Made by a program: the position numbers and the translations under genes
Shown here: piece after piece, positions 50,395 to 60,568 of the stretch
Position numbering within the stretch: position 1 is the first letter of the stretch
Layout: every line of letters begins with the position of its first letter
NCBI GenBank assembly: GCA_038120295.1
Contig: JAYOLL010000008.1
Coordinates: 1-64,000 of the forward strand
Direction of reading: 5' to 3'
Source: JAYOEY01 sp038120295
GTDB lineage: Bacteria; Pseudomonadota; Alphaproteobacteria; MPNO01; UBA2964
Length of the DNA: 64,000 bases
Notes under the pieces: generated by a model
Databases searched by the model: none
What the model saw: only the letters and a program-made list of their open reading frames with translations
What the model was told of the DNA's origin: nothing

Positions 50395-51072
50395 TTATAA
50401 CCGGGAGACAAGGTCCGCGACTTTTTCGAGGGAAGAAAACTGGTAATGAGGCATAAAATCCCCGAAATCCGCAGGGTCCGCACGCGATTCCGCCACCAGT
50501 ACAGGTATACAGTTGGCGATATGGGCGCATTCCATATCGATTTTCGTGTCTCCGACGAACCAGATGTTGCGACCGGGCGCCAATTCACCGGGTTTTAGCG
50601 CCATAAGAACCGGATCCAGCGCCGGTTTGTCTTTTTCGGCGTCCGTCGCCCCGACGAGCCGCGAGAAATAACCCTCCCAGCCCAGATATTCGGCTTCGCG
50701 CCGCAGATGATCTCCCGATTTGTTGCTTACGACCCCGAGATAAACACCTCTCTCCTGAAACAGTTTCAGCAGAGATTCGGCGCCGGAACACACTTCGAGC
50801 CGTTCCAGGTGAATTTCACGAAACCGGTCGTAAAAGACATCCCGCGCTTCCTCCCACCGGTCGCCGAACATATCCGGAAAAGCCTCGCGCAGAGCGCGCC
50901 TTACCCGCTGTCTAGTATCGGCAAGAGTCCATAACGGATGCCCCATCGCCGCCAGCGTCGCGTTCATCGCATCATGGATAACCGGCCAGGTATCGACCAG
51001 CGTGTTGTCCCAGTCGAACAGGACACCCTTCGGCAGTTCCGAGGGAAGATTTTCCCGCCTGTCCTCCCTCAT
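50395..51072 (-). CDS. HAD family hydrolase
   Basis: A 225-residue haloacid-dehalogenase-type phosphatase. Motif I D20-x-D22 is in VLFDWDNTLVDTW, motif II serine/threonine in VVSNKS, the lysine in motif III, and the acidic pair in WFVGDTKIDM. It resembles phosphoglycolate phosphatases. The ATGA overlap with the dat stop (51069-51072) shows it is part of the same operon. The substrate is unknown. Confidence 0.87.
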   Translation of the reverse strand: MREDRRENLPSELPKGVLFDWDNTLVDTWPVIHDAMNATLAAMGHPLWTLADTRQRVRRALREAFPDMFGDRWEEARDVFYDRFREIHLERLEVCSGAESLLKLFQERGVYLGVVSNKSGDHLRREAEYLGWEGYFSRLVGATDAEKDKPALDPVLMALKPGELAPGRNIWFVGDTKIDMECAHIANCIPVLVAESRADPADFGDFMPHYQFSSLEKVADLVSRL

Positions 51073-51947
51073 GAGTCGGAAATCAGCCCCCGGTAGGCGT
51101 CGAGCAGCGCCCTTGCGACAGGGCCCGGCCTACCTTCGCCAACAGCCTTGCCGTCAATCGAAACCACCGGCAGGACGAACGATGTCGTGCTGGTGATAAA
51201 GGCTTCGCGCGCTGTCAGGGCTTCCTCCAGCGTAAAAGCCCGTTCCGTCACTCGGATATTTGCCTGTCTTGCCGCCTCAATCACCGAATGCCGGGTGATT
51301 CCGGCAAGAATCTGAGGTCCGAGAGGCCGTGTCACCACTTCCTGGCCATCTACCACGATCCAGGCATTGGTCGACGAACCTTCGGTGACAAAGCCGTCTT
51401 CATCGACGAACCAGGCCTCATACGCCCCTGCCTTCAACGCTTCCTGCTTCGCGAGTACGTTCGGCAGCAACGAGACGGATTTGATGTCGCGCCGGGCCCA
51501 CCGCGTCTCGGGAACGGAAACCACCGATACGCCGCTCCTGACCGTCTCTTCGGACGGCGGTTTGAGACGGCTGGCGGTTACGGTCAGAGTCGGCTTGGCA
51601 TTTGACGAGGGAAACGCGTGGTTCCGCGGCGCAACGCCTCGCGTCACCTGCAGGTAGATGATGCCGTTCCGAATCCCGTTGCGCCGCAAGACTTGGCGAA
51701 TGACTGTTTTTAAGGCCGTCCGGGCGCAGGGCATGTCGATGAAAAGACCCGCAAGCGACCGATCCAGACGATCGTAATGAAGGTCCTCATCAACCAGCTT
51801 ACCCTGTCGAACGGCAATGACCTCGTAAACCCCGTCGGCGAACTGATACCCACGGTCTTCGATGTGAACCCGGGCGAGACGGCGCGGTACATACCGGCCA
51901 GATACATAGGCGATGCCCGAAAGCCCTTTTCCTTTTGATGACGTCAA
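51069..51947 (-). CDS. dat: D-amino-acid transaminase (class IV aminotransferase)
   Basis: About 292 residues. Fold-type IV PLP enzyme: the lysine that forms the Schiff base lies in ARRDIKSVSLLPNVLAKQ, and FVTEGSSTNAWIV and SFVLPVV mark the PLP phosphate pocket and C-terminus. It transfers amino groups between D-amino acids and keto acids, making D-alanine or D-glutamate for peptidoglycan. The start is unclear: there is no ATG, TTG 51947 is the best candidate, and the open frame reaches 52046 inside trkA. Confidence 0.88.
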   Translation of the reverse strand: MTSSKGKGLSGIAYVSGRYVPRRLARVHIEDRGYQFADGVYEVIAVRQGKLVDEDLHYDRLDRSLAGLFIDMPCARTALKTVIRQVLRRNGIRNGIIYLQVTRGVAPRNHAFPSSNAKPTLTVTASRLKPPSEETVRSGVSVVSVPETRWARRDIKSVSLLPNVLAKQEALKAGAYEAWFVDEDGFVTEGSSTNAWIVVDGQEVVTRPLGPQILAGITRHSVIEAARQANIRVTERAFTLEEALTAREAFITSTTSFVLPVVSIDGKAVGEGRPGPVARALLDAYRGLISDS

Positions 51948-51963
51948 GAACAGGATCCCGAAA

Positions 51964-53340
51964 TCAGAAAAATTCGAGCTGTACGGCAAACAGCCCTTCG
52001 ATCGTACGCACTGCAGAGGTCTCGGCGAACAGAACGACGCGATCATAAACGTTCATGGTTGTTCCGCTTCTCGGAATGATGACGTCGCCGTCCCGGACAA
52101 TCGCCCCGATCAGGACACCGTCCGGCAGGTCGGCTTCCTTGATGGTCTTGCCGACGAGGTCGGACGTTTCAGGAATTTCGGCGTCGAGGATCTCGCCGAA
52201 CCCATCCGCCAGCGAGTGGACCCCCCTGATCCTGCCGCGCCGGACATGTTGAAGGATGGTCGATGCGGTAATCGCCCGGGGGCTGACCACGACATCGACT
52301 CCCAGAGAGCTAATCAGAGGCGAATAGGTTGAATTATTAACCAGAGTGATCGCGCGGCGGCTGCCGTATCGCTTGGCCAACAGGGAAGCAAGGATATTGG
52401 TTTCGTCATCATTGGTTACAGCAATGATCGCTTCACTTTCGTGAACCCCGGCCTCATCCAGAATTTCGGGATCGATCACATCGCCGTTGATCACCACCGT
52501 ATGGTCGAGCGTATCCGCCACAGCATGGGCGCGTTCCCTGTCCCGTTCGATGATGCGCGCGGTCACGCCGGAATAGTCCTTTTCTATGATTGCCCCGAGA
52601 AATGCCCCGATATTGCCGCCGCCAGCGATAATGACCCGCCGCGCCTCCCTCTCCTCATGGCCGAACGCCGCCATGCCCCGATCGACGTGATCGGTATCGA
52701 TAACGAAATAGACGTCGTCGCCTGGCAGCATGTGATCGTCCGAGGAAGGAACAAATCCCTGCCCGTCACGCACCACTGCCACGATCACGATATTGAGGTC
52801 GGGAAACAGGCTCGAGAGCTGCCGCAGGGGGGTATTGATCAGGGGACAGTCGTCGTGACAACGAACGCCCATCATTCGGACCCGATCTTCTGCGAGCGCA
52901 ATCGATTCGAACGCGCCGGACACGCGCAAGCGCCGTGAAATAGCGCGCGCCACTTCGATTTCAGGCGAAATGATCACATCTATGGGCATATGATCGCGGC
53001 TGAACAGATCCGCCCAGATGGGATCCCGATAGCTCTGATGCCGGATGCGTGCGATCTTGGTCGGAACGTTGAAGAGGGAATGCGCCACCTGACAGGTGAC
53101 CATGTTCACCTCATCGGCCGCTGTCACGGCGATAATCATGTCGGCGTCTGCCGCGCCGGCCCGCTCAAGAACGTCCGGGTGAGACCCGAACCCGACATAA
53201 GCCTGAACGTCCAGAGAATCTCCAACCCGTCGCACGAGTTCCGCTGACTGGTCTATGACAACGACGTCGTGCTGCTCTGCCGCGAGCTGATGCGCGATAT
53301 GAAAACCGACCTGACCGGCCCCTGCGACGATTACTCTCAT
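51964..53340 (-). CDS. trkA: potassium uptake regulatory protein TrkA
   Basis: A 458-residue soluble protein with two RCK units. The first NAD-binding fold starts VIVAGAGQVGFHIAHQL, the second IIAGGGNIGAFLGAIIE, each followed by a RCK-C domain. It gates the TrkH/G K+ channel in response to NADH. It is placed between ntrX and dat, as in many alphaproteobacteria, and starts 24 bases after the ntrX stop. Confidence 0.96.
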   Translation of the reverse strand: MRVIVAGAGQVGFHIAHQLAAEQHDVVVIDQSAELVRRVGDSLDVQAYVGFGSHPDVLERAGAADADMIIAVTAADEVNMVTCQVAHSLFNVPTKIARIRHQSYRDPIWADLFSRDHMPIDVIISPEIEVARAISRRLRVSGAFESIALAEDRVRMMGVRCHDDCPLINTPLRQLSSLFPDLNIVIVAVVRDGQGFVPSSDDHMLPGDDVYFVIDTDHVDRGMAAFGHEEREARRVIIAGGGNIGAFLGAIIEKDYSGVTARIIERDRERAHAVADTLDHTVVINGDVIDPEILDEAGVHESEAIIAVTNDDETNILASLLAKRYGSRRAITLVNNSTYSPLISSLGVDVVVSPRAITASTILQHVRRGRIRGVHSLADGFGEILDAEIPETSDLVGKTIKEADLPDGVLIGAIVRDGDVIIPRSGTTMNVYDRVVLFAETSAVRTIEGLFAVQLEFF

Positions 53341-53364
53341 GTTCTGCCCGAGTTCAGCCTGCGT

Positions 53365-54777
53365 TCAGCCCGCGTTTCTCATGGCGCTGACATCGTCCGC
53401 CTCGTCTCCGCTGACGCCGAGCGATTTCAGCTTCCTGTGGAGAGCGGACCGTTCCATACCAACAAACGCAGCCGTTTTCGAAATATTGCCGCCAAACCTG
53501 GAAATCTGCGCTTTAAGATACTGCCGTTCGAAGCGTTCTCTGGCGTCTCTCAGCGGCATGCCCATGATTTCACTGCCCTCATCCCATTTTACCGACACCG
53601 GGCTCGAAGCGCCGATTTCGGGTGGCAGGTCTTCGATCCCGATCGGATCTCCGGGCGCGCCCGAACTCATAATCAATATCCAGTCGACCACGTTTCTGAG
53701 CTGGCGGACGTTTCCGGGCCATTCGTAACTCTGGAGCGCGGCCATGGCGTCCTCGGCAAACGGACGCGGAGGCATCCCCGAAGTCCGGGACACGCTCTCC
53801 ATAAAAAAGTCGAGCAGAGCGGGGATATCGTCAGGACGCGAATTGAGCGGCGGTATCTGAAGCGGCACCACGCTTAAACGGTAGTAAAGATCCTCCCGGA
53901 ACCGTCCGGCCGCCATCAGGGCCGTGAGATCCCGGTTGGTGCTGGCGATAACACGAACGTCGACGTCGAGTGGCTGACCGCCCCCTACTCTGGAAAACCG
54001 CTGTTCCTGCAGAACCCGAACGATCTTGCCCTGCGTTTCGAGCGGCATATCGGCGACCTCATCCAGCAGCAGCGTTCCGCCATCAGCCTGCTCCAGCGTT
54101 CCGGTCACTGCCGGCCCGTCATCAGCATCGGCTGCGCGACCGAAGAGTTCGATTTCCATCCGTTCCGGCGCCATCGTCGCACAGTTCAGAACCACAAACG
54201 GTGCGCCATTTCGTCGCGACATGCTGTGCAGCTTGCGGGCGACGACTTCTTTACCCACCCCGGCGGGGCCGACAATCAGAACCCGGCTTTCTGTTGGCGC
54301 GACCCGTTCGATTACCGCGCTGAGCCGGGCAAGCGCCGCCGACTCACCGATGAGATCGCTGTCCTCCGAAACCCGTTCCTTCAGGGAGGCGATCTCGCGG
54401 CGGAGCTTTGCCGCGTCGAGCGCGCGCTCCACAAGTATCAGCAACCGGTCCGCCTTAAACGGTTTCTCGATGAAATCGTAAGCGCCTTTCTTGATTGCAT
54501 CGACCGCGGTCTCGATATCGGCATGTCCGCTGATCATGATGACCGGCAGGTCCGGATAATTCCCCCGGACCTTCTCGAGCACCTCGAGCCCCTGAAAGGC
54601 GCTGTTATGGAGCCAGATATCGAGAATCATCAGGTCGGGAACAGCCTGTTCTATCGCCGCGAGAGCCGCTTCGCCGCTGCCGACTTCCCGGCAGCCATAT
54701 CCTTCATCGCCCAGAATTTCGGCGATCAGACGGCGAATATCCTGTTCATCGTCGACAACAAGAAGATCAAGCGCCAT
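53365..54777 (-). CDS. ntrX: nitrogen assimilation response regulator NtrX
   Basis: 470 residues: a receiver domain with D53 as phospho-acceptor, an AAA+ domain (Walker A GPAGVGKEV near 171) and a Fis-type HTH (NISKTAAFVGMERSALHRKLKSLG). The canonical GAFTGA loop that contacts sigma-54 is absent at its expected place; the segment reads AADADDGPAVTGTLEQADGG. This is a known feature of NtrX, so it probably does not activate sigma-54 promoters in the classic way. Partner kinase NtrY is upstream with an 11-base overlap. Confidence 0.95.
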   Translation of the reverse strand: MALDLLVVDDEQDIRRLIAEILGDEGYGCREVGSGEAALAAIEQAVPDLMILDIWLHNSAFQGLEVLEKVRGNYPDLPVIMISGHADIETAVDAIKKGAYDFIEKPFKADRLLILVERALDAAKLRREIASLKERVSEDSDLIGESAALARLSAVIERVAPTESRVLIVGPAGVGKEVVARKLHSMSRRNGAPFVVLNCATMAPERMEIELFGRAADADDGPAVTGTLEQADGGTLLLDEVADMPLETQGKIVRVLQEQRFSRVGGGQPLDVDVRVIASTNRDLTALMAAGRFREDLYYRLSVVPLQIPPLNSRPDDIPALLDFFMESVSRTSGMPPRPFAEDAMAALQSYEWPGNVRQLRNVVDWILIMSSGAPGDPIGIEDLPPEIGASSPVSVKWDEGSEIMGMPLRDARERFERQYLKAQISRFGGNISKTAAFVGMERSALHRKLKSLGVSGDEADDVSAMRNAG

Positions 54778-57025
54778 GAGTTCCCGTTACCTTCCCCGAC
54801 CCCCGCACCGCACCGCCCTGCTCGGCTTCCGAAGAAAACACGAGTTTTACGATCGCACCGCCTCCCGGACGGTCCAGGAGAACGACATTTCCACCGTGAT
54901 CCTCCATGATTTTCCGGACGATCGCGAGTCCCAGCCCGGTTCCCTTCTGACGGGTCGTGACGTAGGGCTCGGTGAGCCGGTCGCGTTCCTCGACCGGGAG
55001 TCCTTTACCGTCATCAGCGACCAAAACCGTAATCCCGCCTTCGTCCGACTCTATGGATACCGTGATATTGCCCGTCGGCTCCGTCACGGCCCCTTCAGTT
55101 CTTCCCTCGATTGCATCTACCGCGTTCTGGAGGAGATTGACCAGCGCCTGACCGATCTGCTGCCTGTCGCATAATACCATGACCGGTTCATCTTCGAACG
55201 CGCATTCAATCCGTATTCCGCGGTGCGCATTCTGAAGGAGAACCGTCGAATCACGGCAAAGAACCGAAATATCTTCCGGTTTCAGAACGGGCGCAGGCAT
55301 TCGTGCAAAGGACGAGAACTCGTCAACCAGCCGCCCGATGTCCCCAACCTGACGAATAATCGTGTCAGTGCATGACACGAAACTTTCCCGGTCCGTTTCG
55401 ATTTCGTCCTGATACTTCCTGCGCAACCTCTCGGCGGCGAGTTGAATCGGCGTAAGCGGGTTCTTGATTTCGTGCGCGATCCTCCGGGCGACATCGGACC
55501 AGGCCGCCTTGCGCTGAGCCTGAAGGAGCTCGGTTATGTCGTCGAAGGTCACAACGAAATCATGGTCGGGGCCCTGACTGTCCGGAGAAATTCTGACCCT
55601 CAGCGTCAAACGCTGGGAGCCGCGCCTGACTGCAATCTGCCCATCCACGGATTGTCCAGGTGGGGAAATCGCGCGCGCCAGCAGTTCCTCCACCTCCGGC
55701 AGAAGCTGGGCGAGCCGCTTGCCAAGGGCGCTGTCGAGCGGGGTATCGAGAAACTTCGTTGCGGCACGGTTGGCGAGCTTGATATGCCCGTTCCCGTCCA
55801 GCCCGATGATGCCGGACGACACGCCGGAAAGAACCGTTTCGATGAAATGACGCCGGTTATCGAGCTGGCGATTGGCTTCGACAAGACCGCTGCGCTGCAC
55901 GCTGAGCTGTTCGGTCATCCTGTTGAAGGCCCGGCTCAGCGTGCCGATTTCATCCCGCGCGAGGGATTCGTCCACTCGAGTATCCAGTTCTCCGCCTCTC
56001 ACCCGTTCGACGGCATTGACCAGCGCGCCGATCGGCCGGGCGAGCCGCGTCGCGAAGGTAAGCCCCACCCAGATCGCCGCGGCCAGCAATAGCAGCGCGA
56101 CCAGAACGAACATCATCGCAAAGGTGATTTCGATCTCCGTTCTCTTGCCTTCGAGTTCCTCATACCGTCGGACGGCATTCCGCGTGCGGTCGATGTGAGC
56201 GATGACGCCAGGTTCGACGAACCGGCTGACATACAGGAACAGGTCGACAAAACGGTCGATTCTGACCACTGCCCGGATCCGGTCCGACGTCTCCGACGTC
56301 AGAAGCACCGGCTCCCCGGACCTCGCCCGGTCAAGGGCGGCCGCCGGCAAAGGCTCGTCGAACAGGAGAATGCCGAGGTTGCTCCAGCGCGCAATGACGC
56401 GTCCCTTGGAATCGAGGACCGAGGCTTCGCTCAGAGCTCGCAGCGCCGCCTGCTGCGCCACCAGCCTGCGAAAGCGTGTGTGATCGCCTGCAATTACCGG
56501 CGCCGCACGGGCGATATCCTGCGCCATGGCGAGAATGTCGCCCCGGATCGATTGCTGATGTTCCCTGAGATAGGCCTGCGCGACCGCGTTCGATTCAGCG
56601 AGCGCTGTGCGAACCCTGTCGCTGAACCACGCCTGAACCCCAAGGCTGAAGAACAGGGCGGAGGATACGGCGATAATGATCGTCGGCGTAACCGCGATCA
56701 GGCTGAACAGAACGACGAGGCGCGTATGAAGCCGCGATCCGACGGCCCCGCGCCGGCGTTCCATCCAGAGCTGCACCAGCCGTTTCGCCACGATAGCGCC
56801 GAGCGTCAGAAACAGTACAAGGTCGATATTGAGCAGGATCAGGATGGTGCGGACATCGGTTTTGACGCCGCCCCAGCCGGTTAGTGCGAAGAAGGTAACA
56901 AACGACAGAACTACCGCGAGGACGGTAAGGGCGATCGCAGCTTTGCGCGCGATACCGACCTCCTTCGCCCAGCGTGCCAGCCGCACCGAGCCGCGTCTCC
57001 GGAAACCTGCAGATTCGACGCTCAC
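54767..57025 (-). CDS. ntrY: nitrogen-regulation sensor histidine kinase NtrY
   Basis: 752 residues. It has three or four N-terminal transmembrane helices enclosing a periplasmic sensor loop, a HAMP domain (LARPIGALVNAVERVRGGELDTRV), a PAS domain (residues about 390-490), the H box RRIAHEIKNPLTPIQLAAERLR near 516 and an HATPase domain (GTGLGLAIVRKIMEDHGG). It starts at GTG, overlapping the ntrC TGA. It phosphorylates NtrX and is linked to nitrogen and redox signals. Confidence 0.95.
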   Translation of the reverse strand: MSVESAGFRRRGSVRLARWAKEVGIARKAAIALTVLAVVLSFVTFFALTGWGGVKTDVRTILILLNIDLVLFLTLGAIVAKRLVQLWMERRRGAVGSRLHTRLVVLFSLIAVTPTIIIAVSSALFFSLGVQAWFSDRVRTALAESNAVAQAYLREHQQSIRGDILAMAQDIARAAPVIAGDHTRFRRLVAQQAALRALSEASVLDSKGRVIARWSNLGILLFDEPLPAAALDRARSGEPVLLTSETSDRIRAVVRIDRFVDLFLYVSRFVEPGVIAHIDRTRNAVRRYEELEGKRTEIEITFAMMFVLVALLLLAAAIWVGLTFATRLARPIGALVNAVERVRGGELDTRVDESLARDEIGTLSRAFNRMTEQLSVQRSGLVEANRQLDNRRHFIETVLSGVSSGIIGLDGNGHIKLANRAATKFLDTPLDSALGKRLAQLLPEVEELLARAISPPGQSVDGQIAVRRGSQRLTLRVRISPDSQGPDHDFVVTFDDITELLQAQRKAAWSDVARRIAHEIKNPLTPIQLAAERLRRKYQDEIETDRESFVSCTDTIIRQVGDIGRLVDEFSSFARMPAPVLKPEDISVLCRDSTVLLQNAHRGIRIECAFEDEPVMVLCDRQQIGQALVNLLQNAVDAIEGRTEGAVTEPTGNITVSIESDEGGITVLVADDGKGLPVEERDRLTEPYVTTRQKGTGLGLAIVRKIMEDHGGNVVLLDRPGGGAIVKLVFSSEAEQGGAVRGSGKVTGTHGA

Positions 57026-58467
57026 CTGCTTCCTCTCACGACTTCGACCTGCAAATCGCGGATCTTTTTACGCAACGTATTCCTGTTTAGCCCCAGCAAT
57101 TTTGCCGCCTGAAGCTGATTACCCTGCGTATGCAGAAGAGACAGCGAAATCAGCGGTTTCTCGATTTCGCGGAGCACGCGGTCGTATAGGCCTGGAGGAG
57201 GCAACTCGTCGCGATGCGCATCGAAATACCGCGCGAGATGTTTCTCCACCGAACCTGCAAGACTGTCATCGGCGTCCTCCCCGTTCGACGACATCTGCCG
57301 TCCCTGGTCCAGTTCCGCTCTCACGACGGTTTCGTCGATAATCTCTTCGGTATAAAGCGCTGCGATGCGTCGAATAAGATTCTCAAGCTCCCGGATATTG
57401 CCCGGCCAGCGATATTCCTGAAGCGCGGCCAGAGCCGGCTTCAGGAGAGTCTTGGTACCTAGCCCCTCTTTCGCGGCTTCCTCAAGAAAGTGCCGCACAA
57501 GATCGGGAATGTCCTCCATGCGCTCCCGCAACGGAGGAAGGCGAATTGGAACGACGTTAAGCCGGTAAAAGAGATCCTCGCGAAACTGACCCTTGCGGAT
57601 CAGCCCCTCAAGATCGCGGTGAGTCGCCGCGACTATCCTGACATCCGTACTTATCGGCGTCTTGCCACCGACCGTGGTGAATTCGCCCTCCTGAAGAACC
57701 CGCAACAGCCTGGTCTGGGCGTCGAGCGGCATATCGCCGATCTCGTCCAGAAAAAGCGTACCCTTCTGTGCCTGGTGAAAGCGCCCGACTCCGGCGGACG
57801 TGGCGCCGGTGAATGCGCCCTTCTCGTGCCCGAACAGTTCCGCTTCGATGAGATCGCGCGGGATCGCCGCCATATTGACCGCCACAAAGGCGCCGGAACG
57901 GCGCTTGCCGTAATCGTGTAGCGCCCGAGCAACGAGTTCCTTTCCGGTTCCGGATTCCCCCGAGATCATGACTGTCAGGTCTGTCGACATCAGGCGTGCG
58001 ACCGTCCTGTATATGTCCTGCATAGCCCCGGAACGACCAATCAGCGGCAGCTTCTCCGCTCCTTCCCCGCCATCAGGCCGGTCGTTATCGGATGCGGTTC
58101 CTCTGGCGGACAGGGCCCGGTCGACAATGGAAAGGAGTTCGTCCAGATCGAACGGTTTGGGTACGTACTCGTAAGCTCCACGCTCCACGGCCTTAATCGC
58201 CGTGAGAAGCGTGCTCTGCGCGCTCATCACGATGATTTTGAGATCCGGCCTGATCTGCTTTATCCGCGGCAGGAGATCCAGCCCGTCCACGTCGGGCATG
58301 ACGACATCCGTAATCACCAGATCGCCGTGCCCGGCTTCGACCCACTGCCAGAGCGTACTTCCGTTGTCGGTTGCCTGGACGTCATGGCCCGCGCGGCCCA
58401 GCGCGTGATCGAGTACCGTGCGTATGCCACGATCGTCGTCGGCAATCAGGATCGAAGCCCCCGTCAT
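57022..58467 (-). CDS. ntrC: nitrogen regulation response regulator NtrC
   Basis: A 481-residue sigma-54 activator. The receiver has D54, the AAA+ domain has Walker A GESGTGKELVA near 171 and an intact GAFTGA near 217, and the C-terminal Fis HTH reads NQLQAAKLLGLNRNTLRKKIRDL. It activates glnA, amtB and other nitrogen-limitation genes when phosphorylated by NtrB. ATGA overlap with ntrB. Confidence 0.97.
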   Translation of the reverse strand: MTGASILIADDDRGIRTVLDHALGRAGHDVQATDNGSTLWQWVEAGHGDLVITDVVMPDVDGLDLLPRIKQIRPDLKIIVMSAQSTLLTAIKAVERGAYEYVPKPFDLDELLSIVDRALSARGTASDNDRPDGGEGAEKLPLIGRSGAMQDIYRTVARLMSTDLTVMISGESGTGKELVARALHDYGKRRSGAFVAVNMAAIPRDLIEAELFGHEKGAFTGATSAGVGRFHQAQKGTLFLDEIGDMPLDAQTRLLRVLQEGEFTTVGGKTPISTDVRIVAATHRDLEGLIRKGQFREDLFYRLNVVPIRLPPLRERMEDIPDLVRHFLEEAAKEGLGTKTLLKPALAALQEYRWPGNIRELENLIRRIAALYTEEIIDETVVRAELDQGRQMSSNGEDADDSLAGSVEKHLARYFDAHRDELPPPGLYDRVLREIEKPLISLSLLHTQGNQLQAAKLLGLNRNTLRKKIRDLQVEVVRGSR

Positions 58468-59579
58468 GATGTAGCGACTTCTTCTGCGACGGGCAGATAA
58501 ACGTGGAAACGCGTACCGCTGTCGTCGGATTCGAATTCGACCAACCCGCCATGATCGTTGATGACCTTGGCGACCAGCGCCAGGCCGAGCCCGGTCCCCC
58601 CGGTTTTCGTCGTCACAAACGGATCGAACAGATGCTTGGCGATGTCATCCGGAATACCCGGGCCGTTATCCGCGACCGTGACAACGAGCGGCAGTTGCAC
58701 ATGCCCCGCCTGCCCCGGCAGTGCCAGGCGCATGCCCCTGCGAAACCCCGTGCTGATCTCGATTTCTCCCCCTTCTTCCGGCGCCGCCTCCGACGCGTTC
58801 TTGACGAGGTTCAGGAAGACCTGGATCAGCTGGTCCCGATTGCCCAGCGCCGGCGGCAGCGAGGGATCGTACTGCGCTCCGATCGACTGATGTGCGGCAA
58901 ATCCATTCGACGCGGACTGCTGCACCCTGTTGAGCACTTCGTGAATATTTATCGCTTCCCTGTCGGGCGGGCCGTCATAGGCGAAAACGCCCATTTCATT
59001 GACCAGCGAATTGATCCTGTCGGTTTCGTCGCGGATGAGTTGCGCCAGGACCCTGTCGGAACCGGATACGGCGCGCTCCAGTAGCTGGGCCGCTCCCCGA
59101 ATGCCCGAAAGCGGATTCTTGATTTCATGAGCGATGACCGAAGCCATCGCCGTCACCGACCGTGCCGCGCTGCGGTGGAACAGCTGCCGTTCCATGTGCC
59201 GGGCCGCACTCTGGGCCTGAATCGAGAGTACAATCGATTTTTCGCCATTCCCATAGGGAGAAACGCGAAGGCTGAGCCCGCGCCCACCGCCCCGCTTCAG
59301 AACGAGGTCGATGTCGTGTTCCGATATCGTAACACCGTGTTCCCTTGCCTGTTCGATCAACCCGTGCAACGGGCTGTCCGGCGCCACGAACCGGTTGAAG
59401 GGGCGGCCAAGAAGATGCGAGGCGCCATGTTCGAAGAACCCCTCCGCTGCCGCGTTGACGAACGAAATCCTGTCCTTGCCGTCCAGCACGACTACGGGAA
59501 AGGAAAGCGCGTTAAGGATGCCCGCAGTATCCACTGTTCCTTGCGGCGAGACGCCAAGGAGCGGAGCGGTATCGTCCAT
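58464..59579 (-). CDS. ntrB: nitrogen regulation sensor histidine kinase NtrB
   Basis: 371 residues, cytoplasmic. An N-terminal PAS domain (LNALSFPVVVLDGKDRISFVNAAAEGFF) is followed by the H box SVIAHEIKNPLSGIRGAAQLLE near 153 and HATPase motifs (NLVKNASEAA, DNGPGIPDD, GTGLGLALVAKVI). The start at ATG 59579 overlaps the dusB stop (TGATG). Controlled by PII in related bacteria, it phosphorylates NtrC. Confidence 0.96.
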   Translation of the reverse strand: MDDTAPLLGVSPQGTVDTAGILNALSFPVVVLDGKDRISFVNAAAEGFFEHGASHLLGRPFNRFVAPDSPLHGLIEQAREHGVTISEHDIDLVLKRGGGRGLSLRVSPYGNGEKSIVLSIQAQSAARHMERQLFHRSAARSVTAMASVIAHEIKNPLSGIRGAAQLLERAVSGSDRVLAQLIRDETDRINSLVNEMGVFAYDGPPDREAINIHEVLNRVQQSASNGFAAHQSIGAQYDPSLPPALGNRDQLIQVFLNLVKNASEAAPEEGGEIEISTGFRRGMRLALPGQAGHVQLPLVVTVADNGPGIPDDIAKHLFDPFVTTKTGGTGLGLALVAKVINDHGGLVEFESDDSGTRFHVYLPVAEEVATS

Positions 59580-60568
59580 CAGGCTGCGATTTCCCGCTCG
59601 AGCAGGTTTCCGTAGAAGCGATCGATGCAATCGACGACCGCATCCGGATCGCCCAGCGTGTTGATCTGCGCCCTGAATTCGGCAGATTTCGGCAGGCCCT
59701 TAGTATACCAGCCGATATGTTTGCGGGCCACGCGGAGGCCTGTGTCTCGCCCGTAATGCTCCAGCATGTCGAGGTAATGGCCGCGTACGATCCGGTACTG
59801 ATCTGCAATCGACGGATCGGGCGACGGTTCGCCGTTTTTCAGAAACTCGATCACCTGCTTCAGGAACCAGGGACGCCCGTAGGCACCACGCCCGATCATC
59901 ACCCCATCGGCGCCCGATTTATCCAGCAGGTTTCTGACATCCTCGAACGTCGTCACGTCGCCGTTTCCGATAACAGGGATATTCACTGCTTCCTTGACCG
60001 ACCGGATAAAATCCCAGTCCGCGCTTCCCTTGTAGAACTGGCATCGCGTACGCCCGTGCACCGTAACCATCCGGATTCCGACGTCCTGGGCAATCTTCGC
60101 GAGCTTGGGCGCATTGCGGCTATCGTCGTCCCAGCCGGTCCGCATCTTGAGAGTGACAGGCAGTTTTACCGCCTTGACCACCGCTTCCATGATCTTCGCC
60201 GCCGTGGACTCCTCCCGCATCAGCGCGGAGCCCGCCATGCCGTTCACGACCTTCTTGGCGGGACAGCCCATGTTGATGTCGATGATCGCGGCGCCCCGGT
60301 CCTCATTGAGTTTCGCCGCTTCTGCCACCATTTCCGGCTCGCAGCCTGCGAGCTGTACGGCCATGGGAAATTCCTCAGCGCAATTGGTCGCCATTTTCAT
60401 GGTCTTGCGGTTCTGATAGATCATCGCCCGGCTGGCGATCATCTCCGACACAACGAGTCCAGCCCCCTCGCGCTTGACGAGGCGGCGGAATGGCAGGTCG
60501 GTAACGCCTGACATCGGCGCGAGTATGACCGGCGCCGAAAGCTTTACGGGTCCAATTTCAATGGTCAT
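59579..60568 (-). CDS. dusB: tRNA-dihydrouridine synthase DusB (NifR3)
   Basis: A 329-residue flavoenzyme reducing uridines in tRNA. PMSGVTDLPFRRLVKREGAGLVVSEM, the catalytic cysteine in NMGCPAKKVVNGMAGSALM, the RTRCQFYKG segment and GVMIGRGAYGRPW are characteristic. ATG 60568 is used; a TTG two codons upstream has better ribosome-binding spacing. It is the first gene of the ntr operon, as in many alphaproteobacteria (nifR3). Confidence 0.95.
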   Translation of the reverse strand: MTIEIGPVKLSAPVILAPMSGVTDLPFRRLVKREGAGLVVSEMIASRAMIYQNRKTMKMATNCAEEFPMAVQLAGCEPEMVAEAAKLNEDRGAAIIDINMGCPAKKVVNGMAGSALMREESTAAKIMEAVVKAVKLPVTLKMRTGWDDDSRNAPKLAKIAQDVGIRMVTVHGRTRCQFYKGSADWDFIRSVKEAVNIPVIGNGDVTTFEDVRNLLDKSGADGVMIGRGAYGRPWFLKQVIEFLKNGEPSPDPSIADQYRIVRGHYLDMLEHYGRDTGLRVARKHIGWYTKGLPKSAEFRAQINTLGDPDAVVDCIDRFYGNLLEREIAA

